This document shows, one piece after another, positions 45,551 through 54,080 of a DNA stretch of 64,000 nucleotides. The notes beneath the pieces are model-generated. The model did not search any database. It saw only the letters and a list, made by a program, of their open reading frames with translations, and was not told where the DNA came from. This DNA comes from Caldovatus sediminis (lineage in GTDB: Bacteria > Pseudomonadota > Alphaproteobacteria > Acetobacterales > Acetobacteraceae). The number at the start of each line of letters is the position of its first letter. The first letter of the stretch is position 1. The stretch spans positions 62,001-126,000 of the forward strand of contig NZ_BMKS01000010.1 of the NCBI RefSeq assembly GCF_014644455.1, written 5' to 3'. The translations under genes and the position numbers were made by a program.

Positions 45551-45648
45551 GCGATGGGGCGATTCCCGGAACCGCCGCCGCCCCGGGAACGCATGGCCGC
45601 GCCGCGCGCTTCGCGCGGCGATGGATGGCCACAGCGAGGAGCCGCGCC

Positions 45649-45995
45649 ATGGCATCGTGTCCGGAACAGAGCCCCGGCCAGCGCAAGACCGTCCAGCGGG
45701 TCATGCACGAGTTCAAGCACGGCGAACTGCGCACCGCGCGCGGCATGCGGAAGGCGCGCAACCCGAAACAGGCGATCGCCATCGCCATGCGCGAGGAGGG
45801 CCAGGCGTGCGACCGCCGCAACCTGGCGCGGACCAAGGCGCGCGACCGCGCCGGCGCGGCCGGCGCGGTCGCGGCGGCGATGGCGGAGGCCGGACGCGTG
45901 CCGAGCTCTATGCGGAGGCCGGCCGGCTCGCGTTCCCGGTGGGGCCTGCCGCGGCGTCGCGCTCGGCGCGCGGCGGCCGGATGCGCTTCCCGCCC
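45649..45995 (+). pseudogene. DUF6496-like small protein, reading frame damaged at the 3' end
   Basis: From ATG 45649 (or 45625) the sequence MASCPEQSPGQRKTVQRV continues as MHEFKHGELRTARGMRKARNPKQAIAIAMREEG, a good DUF6496 domain (landmarks VMHEFKHGEL and KQAIAIAM). The frame then fails to stop and stays open to 47040, right across the opposite-strand gene at 46003-46851, which is implausible. Another frame near 45893-45940 reads TRAELYAEAGRLAF, like the helical tail of such proteins, so a frameshift is suspected. The end given is only where the likely gene region stops. Function unknown; the domain is found in small stress-linked proteins. Confidence 0.45.
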
Positions 45996-46002
45996 CATCG
46001 CC

Positions 46003-46851
46003 TCAACGGGCCGCGACGAAGGTGCGCGCAAGCCCTTCCGCGAGCGGCATCGGCGTCACGCCCAGGGTGCGGCGCATCGGGCCGATGTCGAAGGCCTTGT
46101 CCTCCAGCAGGCGGCGCACCTCGTCCGCGCGGATGCGCGGGACGCCGGGAAGGAGGCGCGTCAGCGGCGCGAGCAGGCGCAGCGGCGCGCCCGGCACCGC
46201 CAGCACGGGCGGCGGCCGCAGCCCCGCGGCGCGCGCGACGGCGGCGAGGAAGTCGCGGTAGGGCAGGGGCTCCGGCCCCGCGATCACGATGGCCTCCGCC
46301 CGCCGCCAGGGGTGGCGCAGCGCGGCGAGGAGGCAGCGCGTGACGTCCTCCTGGTGGATCGGCTGCACCAGGGCGCGGCCGCCGCCCGGCAAAGGCGCGA
46401 CGGGCAGGCGGCGCAGCAGGGCGGCGAGGCGCTGCACGTTGTCCTCGCCCTCGGCGCCGTAGATCATCGTCGGGTGCAGCATGACGCCGGGGCGGTGGCC
46501 GGCGAGGAAGGCCGCCTCGCCCGCGCGCACGCCGTCGCCATGCGCGTCCGGCCAGCGCGAGAAGCGGCGCGTGGAGCCCATGAGGACGAGGCGCGCCTCG
46601 GCCGGCGCGGCGGCGAGGATCGCGGGCGCCCAGCGGGCGTGGGCGCAGGAGACGACGCGCCGCGCGCCGGCGAGCGCGGCGCGCAGGCGTTCGGGGTCGC
46701 GCAGGTCGGCGACGCGCGGCGCGGCGCCGAGGCCGAGGGCGGCCCACTTCGCGGCATCGCGCACCACCGGGACGTAGGCCTCGCCGGCGGCGGCGAGGGC
46801 GCGGCAGAGCGCGGCGCCGGAGCGGCCGGAGGCGCCGAGGACGGCGATCAC
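46003..46851 (-). CDS. NAD(P)-binding epimerase/NmrA-like protein
   Basis: A 282-residue atypical short-chain fold. IAVLGASGRSGAALCRALAAAG is the NAD(P) motif (GxxGxxG form). The middle has VVSCAHARWAPAIL and RLVLMGSTRRFSRW, HPTMIYGAEGEDNVQRL, where the Tyr is in the position of the epimerase YxxxK though the Lys is missing, and QPIHQEDVTRCLLAAL. Members are epimerases, reductases or redox sensors; without the catalytic pair, a sensor or reductase is as likely. It starts at ATG 46851, 10 bases after the IlvD-family gene, and so is probably in its operon. Confidence 0.85.
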   Translation of the reverse strand: MIAVLGASGRSGAALCRALAAAGEAYVPVVRDAAKWAALGLGAAPRVADLRDPERLRAALAGARRVVSCAHARWAPAILAAAPAEARLVLMGSTRRFSRWPDAHGDGVRAGEAAFLAGHRPGVMLHPTMIYGAEGEDNVQRLAALLRRLPVAPLPGGGRALVQPIHQEDVTRCLLAALRHPWRRAEAIVIAGPEPLPYRDFLAAVARAAGLRPPPVLAVPGAPLRLLAPLTRLLPGVPRIRADEVRRLLEDKAFDIGPMRRTLGVTPMPLAEGLARTFVAAR

Positions 46852-46861
46852 GACGGCGCCG

Positions 46862-48580
46862 CTACCGCCCTTCCGGCCGCAGGAAGGCGAGGTCGGCGCC
46901 TTCCGTCGCCTGCAGCACCTGCTCGTGCACCAGCCGGTCCCAGCCGCGCGCCGGCGCCGGCGGCGGGCGCCACTCTTCGCGGCGGCGCGCCAGTTCGCTC
47001 TCCTCCACCAGCAGGTCCAGCCGGCGCTCGCGGACGCTGAGGCGGATGCGGTCGCCGGTGCGGGCCAGCGCCAGCGGACCGCCGGCCGCGGCCTCCGGCG
47101 CCACGTGCAGGACGATGGTCCCGAAGGCGGTGCCGCTCATGCGGCAGTCGCTGATCCGCACCATGTCCTTCACGCCGGCGCGCGCGAGCTTGCGCGGGAT
47201 CGGCAGGTAGCCGGCCTCGGGCATCCCCGCCGGCGTCCTGGGGCCCGCGTTCTTCAGCACGAGGATGTCGCGGGGCGTCACGTCCAGCGCCTCGTCGTCG
47301 ATGCGCGCGGCGAGGTCCTCGAGGCCGTCGAAGACGACGCAGCGGGCCTCGGTCTCGAACAGGGCGGGCGTCGCCGCGCTGCGCTTGAGGATCGCCCCCG
47401 CCGGGGCGAGCGAGCCGAACAGCGCGACGAGGCCGCCGACCGGGCTGACCGGCTCGGCCCGTGCGCGGATGATCGCGCGGTCCACGAACTCCGGGCCCTC
47501 GGCGATCCGCTGCTCCAACGTGCGGCCGTAGAGGTCCTTGCAGCCGAGGTGCAGCAGGTCGCGCAGTTCGCGCAGCAGGGCGCGCAGGCCGCCGGCGGCG
47601 TGGAAGTCCTCCATGTAGCCCTCGCCGGTGGGCTTGAGGTCCACCAGCACCGGCGTCTCCTCGGACAGCGCGTCGAGCCGGCGCAGGTCCACCTTCACGC
47701 CGCAGCGCCCGGCGATCGCGGTCAGGTGGATCAGCGCGTTGGTCGAGCCGCCGAGGGCGAGCAGCACGCGGAGCGCGTTCTCCACGCTCTCGGGCGTGAC
47801 GATCTCGCGCGGGCGCACCGGCTGCGCGATCAGCCGCACCGCGAGCGCGCCGGCCTCCTCGGCGAGGCGCAGCCGGTCGGCGTGCACCGCCGGCACGCTC
47901 GCCGCCTCGAGCGGCATGAAGCCGAGCGTCGCGGCGAGGCAGGCCATGGTGGAGGCGGTGCCCATCACGCCGCAGGTGCCGGCGGTGGTGGCGAGGTTGC
48001 CCTCGATCCGGCCGATCCGCGCCGCGTCCACCTCGCCCGCGCGGTAGCGCGCCCAGTAGCGCCGGCAGTCGGTGCAGGCGGAGAGCCGCTCGCCCTCGAA
48101 CCTGGTCGCGAGCATCGGGCCGACGACGAGCTGCACCGCCGGGATGTCGGCGCTGACCGCGGCCATGAGCTGCGCCGGCACGGTCTTGTCGCAGCCGCCG
48201 ACCAGCACGGCGGAGTCCATCGGCTGCGCCCTCAGCAGCGCCTCCGTGTCCAGCGCCATCAGGTTGCGGTAGTGCATGGAGCAGGGGTGCAGGAAGGGCT
48301 CGCAGAGCGAGACGGTCGGGAAGGCGAGCGGCAGGCCGCCGGCGGCCAGCACGCCGCGCTTGACGGCCTCGACCAGCTCGGGCGCGGTGCGGTGGCAGTT
48401 GTTGAAGTCGCTGCCGGTGTCGGCGATGCCGATCACGGGGCGGTCGAGCATCGCCTGGGAATAGCCCATGGACTTGGCGAAGCTGCGGCGGAGGTAGAGC
48501 GCGAAGTCGCGGTCGCCGTAGTTCGCCGCGTTGCGGCCGAGGCCGCGGGGCGGCTGGTTGCTGCTGGTCGCGTCGTCCAT
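46862..48580 (-). CDS. IlvD/Edd family dehydratase (sugar-acid or dihydroxy-acid)
   Basis: A 572-residue iron-sulfur dehydratase that removes water from a dihydroxy acid. Cluster and active-site blocks are DTGSDFNNCHRTAPEL, LVGGCDKTVPAQLMA and ATTAGTCGVMGTASTMACL, with the three cysteines expected for a [2Fe-2S] cluster. GGSTNALIHLTAIAG and RISDCRMSGTAFGTIVLHVAPEA follow. The length and motif spelling are closer to L-arabinonate/xylonate-type dehydratases than to the biosynthetic IlvD, but the substrate is not certain. The start is ATG 48580. A palindromic operator candidate lies 55 bases upstream. Confidence 0.9.
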   Translation of the reverse strand: MDDATSSNQPPRGLGRNAANYGDRDFALYLRRSFAKSMGYSQAMLDRPVIGIADTGSDFNNCHRTAPELVEAVKRGVLAAGGLPLAFPTVSLCEPFLHPCSMHYRNLMALDTEALLRAQPMDSAVLVGGCDKTVPAQLMAAVSADIPAVQLVVGPMLATRFEGERLSACTDCRRYWARYRAGEVDAARIGRIEGNLATTAGTCGVMGTASTMACLAATLGFMPLEAASVPAVHADRLRLAEEAGALAVRLIAQPVRPREIVTPESVENALRVLLALGGSTNALIHLTAIAGRCGVKVDLRRLDALSEETPVLVDLKPTGEGYMEDFHAAGGLRALLRELRDLLHLGCKDLYGRTLEQRIAEGPEFVDRAIIRARAEPVSPVGGLVALFGSLAPAGAILKRSAATPALFETEARCVVFDGLEDLAARIDDEALDVTPRDILVLKNAGPRTPAGMPEAGYLPIPRKLARAGVKDMVRISDCRMSGTAFGTIVLHVAPEAAAGGPLALARTGDRIRLSVRERRLDLLVEESELARRREEWRPPPAPARGWDRLVHEQVLQATEGADLAFLRPEGR

Positions 48581-48634
48581 GGCGCGGGCCCTCCTGTCAG
48601 GGCCAGCCTAGGGGGCGGCGGGGGCGGCGGGCAA

Positions 48635-48654
48635 TGTGGTAACTGGATACCACA
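48635..48654. promoter_or_regulatory. TGTGGTA/TACCACA palindrome, candidate operator
   Basis: TGTGGTA (48635-48641) and TACCACA (48648-48654) are perfect arms with a 6-base ACTGGA centre. It lies in the divergent gap between the dehydratase (minus) and rplM (plus), 55 bases from the dehydratase ATG. TGGT---ACCA cores are typical of GntR-family sites for sugar-acid genes. No regulator gene adjoins it. Confidence 0.5.
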
Positions 48655-48676
48655 GGGCCCGAGGCCGCGTTCCGGC

Positions 48677-48705
48677 TTGACCTTCCCGCCGGTCGCGGCC
48701 ATAAG
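48677..48705 (+). promoter_or_regulatory. Sigma70 promoter of rplM-rpsI
   Basis: TTGACC (48677-48682) and CATAAG (48700-48705) are 17 bases apart, 30 bases before the rplM ATG. It fits a strong housekeeping promoter for the ribosomal operon. Confidence 0.6.
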
Positions 48706-48735
48706 ACGCGCCCGTTCCAGCAGCGTCCGGACAAC

Positions 48736-49206
48736 ATGCTCTCCATACAGACCCGCTCGCTCAAGCCGGCGGAGGTGCAGAAGGACTGGGTGGTGATCGA
48801 CGCCGACGGGCTCGTGCTCGGCCGGCTCGCCTCGATCGTCGCCAACCGCCTCCGCGGCAAGCACAAGCCGCAATTCACCCCGCACGTGGATTGCGGCGAC
48901 CACGTCGTCGTCATCAACGCCCGCAAGGTGCGCGTCACCGGCAGGAAGGCGGACCAGTCGGTGTTCTACTGGCACACCGGCTACCCCGGCGGCATCAAGG
49001 GCCGCACCCTCCGCCAGCGGCTGGAGAGCGCGCACCCGGAGCGCGTCATCGAGAAGGCGGTGGAGCGCATGATCACCCGCGGCCCGCTCGGCCGCCGGCA
49101 GATGCGCAACCTCCACGTCTATGCGGGCCCCGAGCACCCGCACGCCGGCAACCAGCCGAAGGTGCTCGACGTCGCCGCCCTGAACCGCAAGAACAAGGTG
49201 GCCTGA
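48736..49206 (+). CDS. rplM: 50S ribosomal protein L13
   Basis: An early-assembly protein of the large subunit. The 156 residues show the alphaproteobacterial form: [27 protein letters not shown] near the N-terminus, then [18 protein letters not shown], the [14 protein letters not shown] block and [25 protein letters not shown]. The ATG at 48736 is the first in frame. rpsI follows after 4 bases, the universal order, and both share the promoter at 48677-48705. Confidence 0.97.
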   Translation: MLSIQTRSLKPAEVQKDWVVIDADGLVLGRLASIVANRLRGKHKPQFTPHVDCGDHVVVINARKVRVTGRKADQSVFYWHTGYPGGIKGRTLRQRLESAHPERVIEKAVERMITRGPLGRRQMRNLHVYAGPEHPHAGNQPKVLDVAALNRKNKVA

Positions 49207-49210
49207 CCGG

Positions 49211-49702
49211 ATGTCCGAGCAGCAGACCCGCACCCTCGCGGACCTCAAGGACCTTGTCCAGGTTCCGACCCCGGCGGAGCAGGCGCAGCCGGTGCGCGAG
49301 CCGAAGCGCGACGCGCTCGGCCGCTCCTACGCCACGGGCCGGCGCAAGGACGCGGTCGCCCGCGTCTGGATCCGGCCGGGCAAGGGCCAGATCGAGATCA
49401 ACGGCAAGCCGGCGGCGAAGTACTTCGCCAGGCCCGTGCTGCGCATGCTGATCACCCAGCCCTTCCTGGTCGCCGACCGCTACCAGCAGTTCGACGTGAT
49501 GGCGACGGTGACCGGCGGCGGCCTCTCCGGCCAGGCCGGCGCGGTGCGCCACGGCATCAGCCGCGCCCTCACCAACTACGAGCCGGAGCTGCGCGCCATC
49601 CTCAAGAAGGCGGGCTTCCTCACGCGCGACCCGCGCGTGGTGGAGCGCAAGAAGTACGGCCGCGCCAAGGCGCGACGCAGCTTCCAGTTCAGCAAGCGCT
49701 GA
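49211..49702 (+). CDS. rpsI: 30S ribosomal protein S9
   Basis: A small-subunit protein whose C-terminal tail touches P-site tRNA. The 163 residues have an N-terminal extension of about 35 residues, usual in alphaproteobacteria. The core then follows: [56 protein letters not shown] and the tail [15 protein letters not shown] with the invariant end SKR. It ends before a GC stem-loop and a proper terminator, and argC follows 167 bases downstream. Confidence 0.97.
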   Translation: MSEQQTRTLADLKDLVQVPTPAEQAQPVREPKRDALGRSYATGRRKDAVARVWIRPGKGQIEINGKPAAKYFARPVLRMLITQPFLVADRYQQFDVMATVTGGGLSGQAGAVRHGISRALTNYEPELRAILKKAGFLTRDPRVVERKKYGRAKARRSFQFSKR

Positions 49703-49710
49703 GGGCTCCC

Positions 49711-49733
49711 GTTCGCCCGCCGCGCGGGCGAAC
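49711..49733 (+). terminator. Perfect 10-bp stem-loop after rpsI
   Basis: GTTCGCCCGC and GCGGGCGAAC form a perfect stem with a 3-base loop, 8 bases after the rpsI stop. No U-run follows; together with the second stem-loop at 49786 it probably ends the rplM-rpsI transcript. Confidence 0.45.
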
Positions 49734-49785
49734 CGGCACGCCGGATCGGTGCCCGTCCGGCGCCGGCCGCAAGGCTGTCCATCCG

Positions 49786-49822
49786 GAGGGGCGGGCCCGC
49801 AGGGGTCCGCCCCTCTTGCCTT
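49786..49822 (+). terminator. Terminator-like stem-loop between rpsI and argC
   Basis: GAGGGGCGG (49786-49794) and CCGCCCCTC (49807-49815) form a perfect 9-bp stem around a 12-base loop, followed by TTGCCTT. This is the most typical terminator shape seen in the window. Confidence 0.6.
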
Positions 49823-49869
49823 CCGGGCCGCGTTGGGCCGCATATGGGGAACGAAAGGAGGGCCAGAGG

Positions 49870-50823
49870 ATGGCCAGGACCCCGACGGTGTTCATCGACG
49901 GCGAGGCCGGCACCACCGGCCTGCAGATCCGCGAGCGGCTGCGGGCCAACCCGCACCTCGCCCTGCGATCCATCGCCCCGGAGCGCCGCAAGGACCCGGA
50001 GGCGCGCCGCGCGCTGATGGCCGAGGTGGACGTGGTCGTCCTCTGCCTGCCCGACGAGGCGGCGAAGGAGAGCGCGGCGCTCGCCGCCTCGCTCGGCGAG
50101 CGGGCGCCGCGGCTGCTGGATGCCAGCACCGCGCACCGGGTGGACCCGGACTGGGTGTACGGCCTGCCGGAGCTCACCCCCGACCAGCCGGCCCGGATCG
50201 CCGCCGCGCGGCGCGTCTCCAATCCGGGCTGCTATCCGACGGGCGCGATCCTGCTGCTCCGCCCGCTGGTGGATGCGGGGCTCCTGCCGCGCGACCATCC
50301 GGTCACGGTCAACGCGGTCTCCGGCTACTCCGGCGGCGGCAACGCGATGATCGCGGCCTACGAGTCGCGCACCGCGCCGGACTTCGAGTTCTACGGCCTC
50401 GGCCTCGCGCACAAGCACGTGCCGGAGCTGCAGCTCTACGCCGGCCTGACGCGCCGGCCGATCTTCGTGCCCTCGGTCGGCGACTTCCGGCAGGGCATGA
50501 TCGACTGCATCCCGCTGCACCTCGACACGCTGCCCGGCCGGCCGGGCGCCGGGGACATCGAGGCCGCGCTCGCCGCGCGCTACCGCGGCAGCGAGTATGT
50601 GCGCGTCGTGCCGGCGGAGCCGGGCGGCAAGCTCGAGCCGCAGGCGCTGAACGGCACCAACCTGCTGGAGCTGCGCGTGCACGCCAACGAGCAGCACCGC
50701 CAGGCGGTGCTGACCGCGCGCTACGACAACCTCGGCAAGGGCGCCTCCGGCGCGGCGGTGCAGAACCTCGGCCTGATGCTGGGCGTTCCGGTGACCGCGA
50801 CGCTGCCGGCGGCGGCCGAATGA
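49870..50823 (+). CDS. argC: N-acetyl-gamma-glutamyl-phosphate reductase
   Basis: Reduces N-acetylglutamyl phosphate to the semialdehyde in arginine biosynthesis, using NADPH. It has 317 residues, the short (type 2) form found in many alphaproteobacteria. [18 protein letters not shown] is the NADP motif, [17 protein letters not shown] holds the catalytic Cys, and later [10 protein letters not shown] and [12 protein letters not shown] carry the substrate site with an active-site His. The start at ATG 49870 follows GGAGGGCCAGAGG; an in-frame ATG at 49816 would add 18 unconserved residues. The rplM-rpsI-argC order is a classic of the group. Confidence 0.95.
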   Translation: MARTPTVFIDGEAGTTGLQIRERLRANPHLALRSIAPERRKDPEARRALMAEVDVVVLCLPDEAAKESAALAASLGERAPRLLDASTAHRVDPDWVYGLPELTPDQPARIAAARRVSNPGCYPTGAILLLRPLVDAGLLPRDHPVTVNAVSGYSGGGNAMIAAYESRTAPDFEFYGLGLAHKHVPELQLYAGLTRRPIFVPSVGDFRQGMIDCIPLHLDTLPGRPGAGDIEAALAARYRGSEYVRVVPAEPGGKLEPQALNGTNLLELRVHANEQHRQAVLTARYDNLGKGASGAAVQNLGLMLGVPVTATLPAAAE

Positions 50824-50839
50824 CGAGGGGGCGAGCGGG

Positions 50840-51403
50840 ATGGACCACGAGGCGGGATCGCGCCGGGCCGGCGTCTTCGGCACCCTGCTGCCGTTCGAGG
50901 GGCGCCTGCCGCGCGTCCATCCCGACGCCTTCGTCGCCCCGACCGCCGTCCTCATCGGCGACGTCGAGATCGGGGAGGGCGCCAGCGTCTGGTACAACTG
51001 CGTCCTCCGCGGCGACACCAACTTCATCCGCGTCGGCCGCGGCAGCAACATCCAGGACGGCACCATCGTCCACGTCGCCAACCGGCGCTTCCCGACCATC
51101 ATCGGCGAGGACGTCACGGTGGGCCACGCGGCGATCGTCCATGCCTGCACGCTCGCGGACCGCGCCTTCGTCGGCATGGGCGCCACCGTCCTCGACGGCG
51201 CGGTGATCGAGGAGGCGGGGGTGCTCGCGGCCGGCGGCGTGCTGCCGGCGGGCAAGCGCATCGGCGCCGGCGAGCTGTGGATGGGCGCCCCGGCCAGGCT
51301 CGTCCGCGTGCTGAGCGAGGAGGAGCGCGCCGGCTTCGCCCGCACCGCGCCGCACTACGTGAAGCTGGGCGGGCGGCACCGCGCCTCGCTGTCGGGGGGC
51401 TGA
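50840..51403 (+). CDS. Gamma-class carbonic anhydrase family protein
   Basis: A 187-residue left-handed beta-helix protein of the gamma-carbonic anhydrase/PaaY/YrdA type, acting on CO2/bicarbonate or as an acyltransferase-like hydrolase. Hexapeptide turns run from about 30 to 140: IGDVEIGEGASVWYNCVLRGD, IRVGRGSNIQDGTIVHV, TVGHAAIVHACTL. The metal-binding histidines are in IVHV and in GHAAIVHAC, as in the family, with R of LRGD also kept. The ATG at 50840 lies 16 bases after argC, so they are one operon. The acyl-CoA ligase follows 89 bases later. Confidence 0.9.
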   Translation: MDHEAGSRRAGVFGTLLPFEGRLPRVHPDAFVAPTAVLIGDVEIGEGASVWYNCVLRGDTNFIRVGRGSNIQDGTIVHVANRRFPTIIGEDVTVGHAAIVHACTLADRAFVGMGATVLDGAVIEEAGVLAAGGVLPAGKRIGAGELWMGAPARLVRVLSEEERAGFARTAPHYVKLGGRHRASLSGG

Positions 51404-51492
51404 GCCGGCCGGCGCCGCCGCGTCTTGCCGGCGGGGCGGGGGAGGCGCTACCGGGGGGCCGGAACTCAGCGCCGAAAGGACCGCGCGCCGGT

Positions 51493-53016
51493 ATGACGTC
51501 CTTCACCACCATCCCCGAGCTGCTTCTCGCCGGAGACCCCTCCCGCCCGGCGATCCGCGCGACCGAGGGGCGCCCGCCGCTCACCTATGCCGGCCTGCGC
51601 GCCCTCGCCGAGCGCACCGTCGCCGCGCTCAACCGCCTCGGCATCGGGCGCGGCGACCGCGTCGCCATCGTGCTGCCGAACGGGCCGGAGATGGCGGCCG
51701 CCTTCGTCGCCATCGCCTCCGGCGCCACCACCGCGCCGCTCAACCCCGCCTATCGCGACGAGGAGTTCGAGTTCTACCTCACCGACCTCCGCGCCAGGGC
51801 GCTGGTGGTCGCGCAGGGCATGGAGAGCCCGGCGCGCGCGGTGGCGAAGCGCCTCGGCGTGCCGGTGCTGGACCTCGTGCCGGGGACGGAGGCCGGCAGC
51901 TTCACGCTGGAAGGCGCCACCGGCCGCGACCGCGCCGAGCGCCCCGGCATGGCGGAGGCCGAGGACGTCGCGCTGGTGCTGCACACCTCCGGTACCACGG
52001 CGCGGCCGAAGATCGTGCCGCTCAGCCACGCCAACGTCGCCGCCTCGGCGCGGCACATCCGGGACACGCTGGCGCTGACGCCGGAGGACGCCTGCCTCAA
52101 CGTCATGCCGCTGTTCCACATCCACGGGCTGATGGCGGCGACCCTCGCCTCGCTCGCCGCCGGGGGCGCGGTGTGCTGCACGCCGGGCTTCAACGCGCTG
52201 CACTTCTTCCGCTGGCTCGATGCCGAGCGGCCCACCTGGTACACGGCGGTGCCGACCATGCACCAGGCGATCCTCGCGCGCGCCCCGCGCAACGCGGAGA
52301 TCATCGCGCGGACGAGGCTGCGCTTCCTGCGCTCCTCCTCCGCCTCGCTTCCGGCGCAGGTGATGCGCGACCTGGAGGCGGCGTTCTCGGCGCCGGTGAT
52401 CGAGTCCTACGGCATGACCGAGGCGGCGCACCAGATGGCCTCCAACCCGCTGCCGCCGCGCCCGCGCAAGCCGGGCCTCGTCGGCCTCCCCGCCGGGCCG
52501 GAGATCGCCATCATGGACGAGGCCGGCAACATCCTGCCGCAGGGCGCGGTCGGCGAGGTGGTGATCCGCGGCCCCAACGTCACCCGGGGCTACGAGGCGA
52601 ACCCGGAGGCCAACGCCAAGGCCTTCACCAAGGGCTGGTTCCGCACCGGCGACCAGGGCTGCTTCGATGCCGAGGGCTACCTGCAGCTCACCGGCCGGCT
52701 GAAGGAGCTGATCAAGCGCGGCGGCGAGCAGGTGAGCCCGCTCGAGGTGGACGGCGTGCTGTGCGAGCATCCGGCCGTGGCGCAGGCGCTCACCTTCGCC
52801 ATCCCGCACCCGATGCTCGGCGAGGAGGTCGGCGCCGCGATCGTGCTGCGCGAGGGGATGGAGGCGACGGAGCGCGAGATCCGCGACTTCGTCGCGAAGC
52901 ACCTCGCCGACTTCAAGGTGCCGCGGAAGGTCGTGTTCCTGCCGGAGATCCCGAAGGGCGCGACCGGCAAGCTGCAGCGCATCGGGCTCGCCGAGAAGCT
53001 GGGGATCACGGCGTGA
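51493..53016 (+). CDS. AMP-dependent acyl-CoA ligase
   Basis: Activates a carboxylate to its CoA ester through an acyl-AMP in the cytoplasm. The 507 residues carry the P-loop-like LHTSGTTARPKIVPLSH, YGMTEAAHQM, TGDQGCFD and GRLKELIKRGGEQVSPLEV, and the C-terminal lysine in PKGATGKLQR, so all catalytic motifs are intact. The moderate length and the motif spelling resemble the oxalate/medium-chain group (Pcs60-like), but the substrate cannot be fixed. The start is ATG 51493. The stop overlaps the GTG of a ketopantoate-reductase-like gene, so the two are coupled. Confidence 0.9.
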   Translation: MTSFTTIPELLLAGDPSRPAIRATEGRPPLTYAGLRALAERTVAALNRLGIGRGDRVAIVLPNGPEMAAAFVAIASGATTAPLNPAYRDEEFEFYLTDLRARALVVAQGMESPARAVAKRLGVPVLDLVPGTEAGSFTLEGATGRDRAERPGMAEAEDVALVLHTSGTTARPKIVPLSHANVAASARHIRDTLALTPEDACLNVMPLFHIHGLMAATLASLAAGGAVCCTPGFNALHFFRWLDAERPTWYTAVPTMHQAILARAPRNAEIIARTRLRFLRSSSASLPAQVMRDLEAAFSAPVIESYGMTEAAHQMASNPLPPRPRKPGLVGLPAGPEIAIMDEAGNILPQGAVGEVVIRGPNVTRGYEANPEANAKAFTKGWFRTGDQGCFDAEGYLQLTGRLKELIKRGGEQVSPLEVDGVLCEHPAVAQALTFAIPHPMLGEEVGAAIVLREGMEATEREIRDFVAKHLADFKVPRKVVFLPEIPKGATGKLQRIGLAEKLGITA

Positions 53017-53996
53017 GGATCTGCGTCTTCGGCGCCGGCGCGATCGGCGGGCTGCTCGGCGCGCGGCTCGCGGCGAAGGGCGATGCGGAGGTCACCTTCG
53101 TCGCCCGCGGCCCGCACCTCGCGGCGATGCAGCGGAACGGCGTGCGGCTGATCTCCGAGGGGCGGGAGATCGTCGCGCATCCGCGTTGCGTCGCGGATGC
53201 GCGCGAGGCGGGGCCGCAGGACTACGTCGTCGTGACGCTCAAGGCCCATTCGCTGCCCGGCGCGGCCGAGGCGATGCAGCCCCTCCTCGGGCCGGAGACG
53301 GCGATCGTCTCCGCCGTCAACGGCATCCCCTGGTGGTACTTCTACAAGCTTCCCGGCCCGTGGGAGGACCGCCGCGTCGAGAGCGTGGACCCGGGCGGGC
53401 GGCTCTGGGACCTGCTGCACCCCTCGCGCGCCATCGGCTGCATCGTCTATCCCGCCGCCGAGGTCGTCGAGCCCGGCGTGATCGAGCACACCTACGGCGA
53501 CCGCTTCACCCTCGGCGAGCCCGACGGCAGCCGCAGCGCGCGCGCGAGCGCGCTCTCCGAGGCGCTGATCGCCGCCGGCTTCAAGGCGCCCATCCGCCCG
53601 CGCATCCGCGACGAGATCTGGGTCAAGCTCTGGGGCAACCTCGCCTTCAACCCGATCTCGGCGCTCACCACCGCGACGCTCGACGTGCTGATCGCCGATC
53701 CCGGCCAGCGCGGCGTGGCGCGCGCGATGATGCTCGAGGCGCAGGCGGTGGCCGAGAAGCTCGGCGTGCGCTTCGCCATAGACGTGGACAAGCGCATCGC
53801 CGGCGCGTCGGAGGTCGGCGCGCACAAGACCTCCATGCTGCAGGACCTCGAGCGCGGCCGGCCGATGGAGATCGACGCGCTGCTCGGCGTGGTGGTGGAG
53901 CTGGCGGAGCTGGTGGGGGTGGAGGCGCCGACCTGCCGCACCGTCCTCGCCCTGGTCCGCGCCCGGGCGCGCGCCGCGGGGTGTTACCCGGGCTGA
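53013..53996 (+). CDS. 2-dehydropantoate 2-reductase family protein (second copy)
   Basis: A 327-residue paralogue of the gene at 18368-19372. The Rossmann motif ICVFGAGAIGGLLGARLA, VVVTLKAHSLPG, the catalytic Lys in RDEIWVKLWGNLAFNP and SMLQDLERGRPMEIDAL are all present. The GTG at 53013 is the start because it overlaps the ligase stop (GTGA) and gives the Rossmann motif at once; there is no other start nearby. Coupling to an acyl-CoA ligase suggests a role in metabolism of a hydroxy acid rather than in pantothenate. Which of the two copies makes pantoate is not clear. Confidence 0.88.
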   Translation: MRICVFGAGAIGGLLGARLAAKGDAEVTFVARGPHLAAMQRNGVRLISEGREIVAHPRCVADAREAGPQDYVVVTLKAHSLPGAAEAMQPLLGPETAIVSAVNGIPWWYFYKLPGPWEDRRVESVDPGGRLWDLLHPSRAIGCIVYPAAEVVEPGVIEHTYGDRFTLGEPDGSRSARASALSEALIAAGFKAPIRPRIRDEIWVKLWGNLAFNPISALTTATLDVLIADPGQRGVARAMMLEAQAVAEKLGVRFAIDVDKRIAGASEVGAHKTSMLQDLERGRPMEIDALLGVVVELAELVGVEAPTCRTVLALVRARARAAGCYPG

Positions 53997-54080
53997 GCCC
54001 GGCGCATCCGCGCCACGATTGCGCCGAAGCGCAGGCCGGGTCAGACTTGCACGGCGAGAGACCCTGCGGAGACTCCGACC

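Noticed and set aside
46003-46851. Reading the plus-strand frame to 47040 as a 463-residue protein
   Set aside because: It would overlap the NAD(P)-binding gene completely and loses all similarity after the DUF6496 domain.
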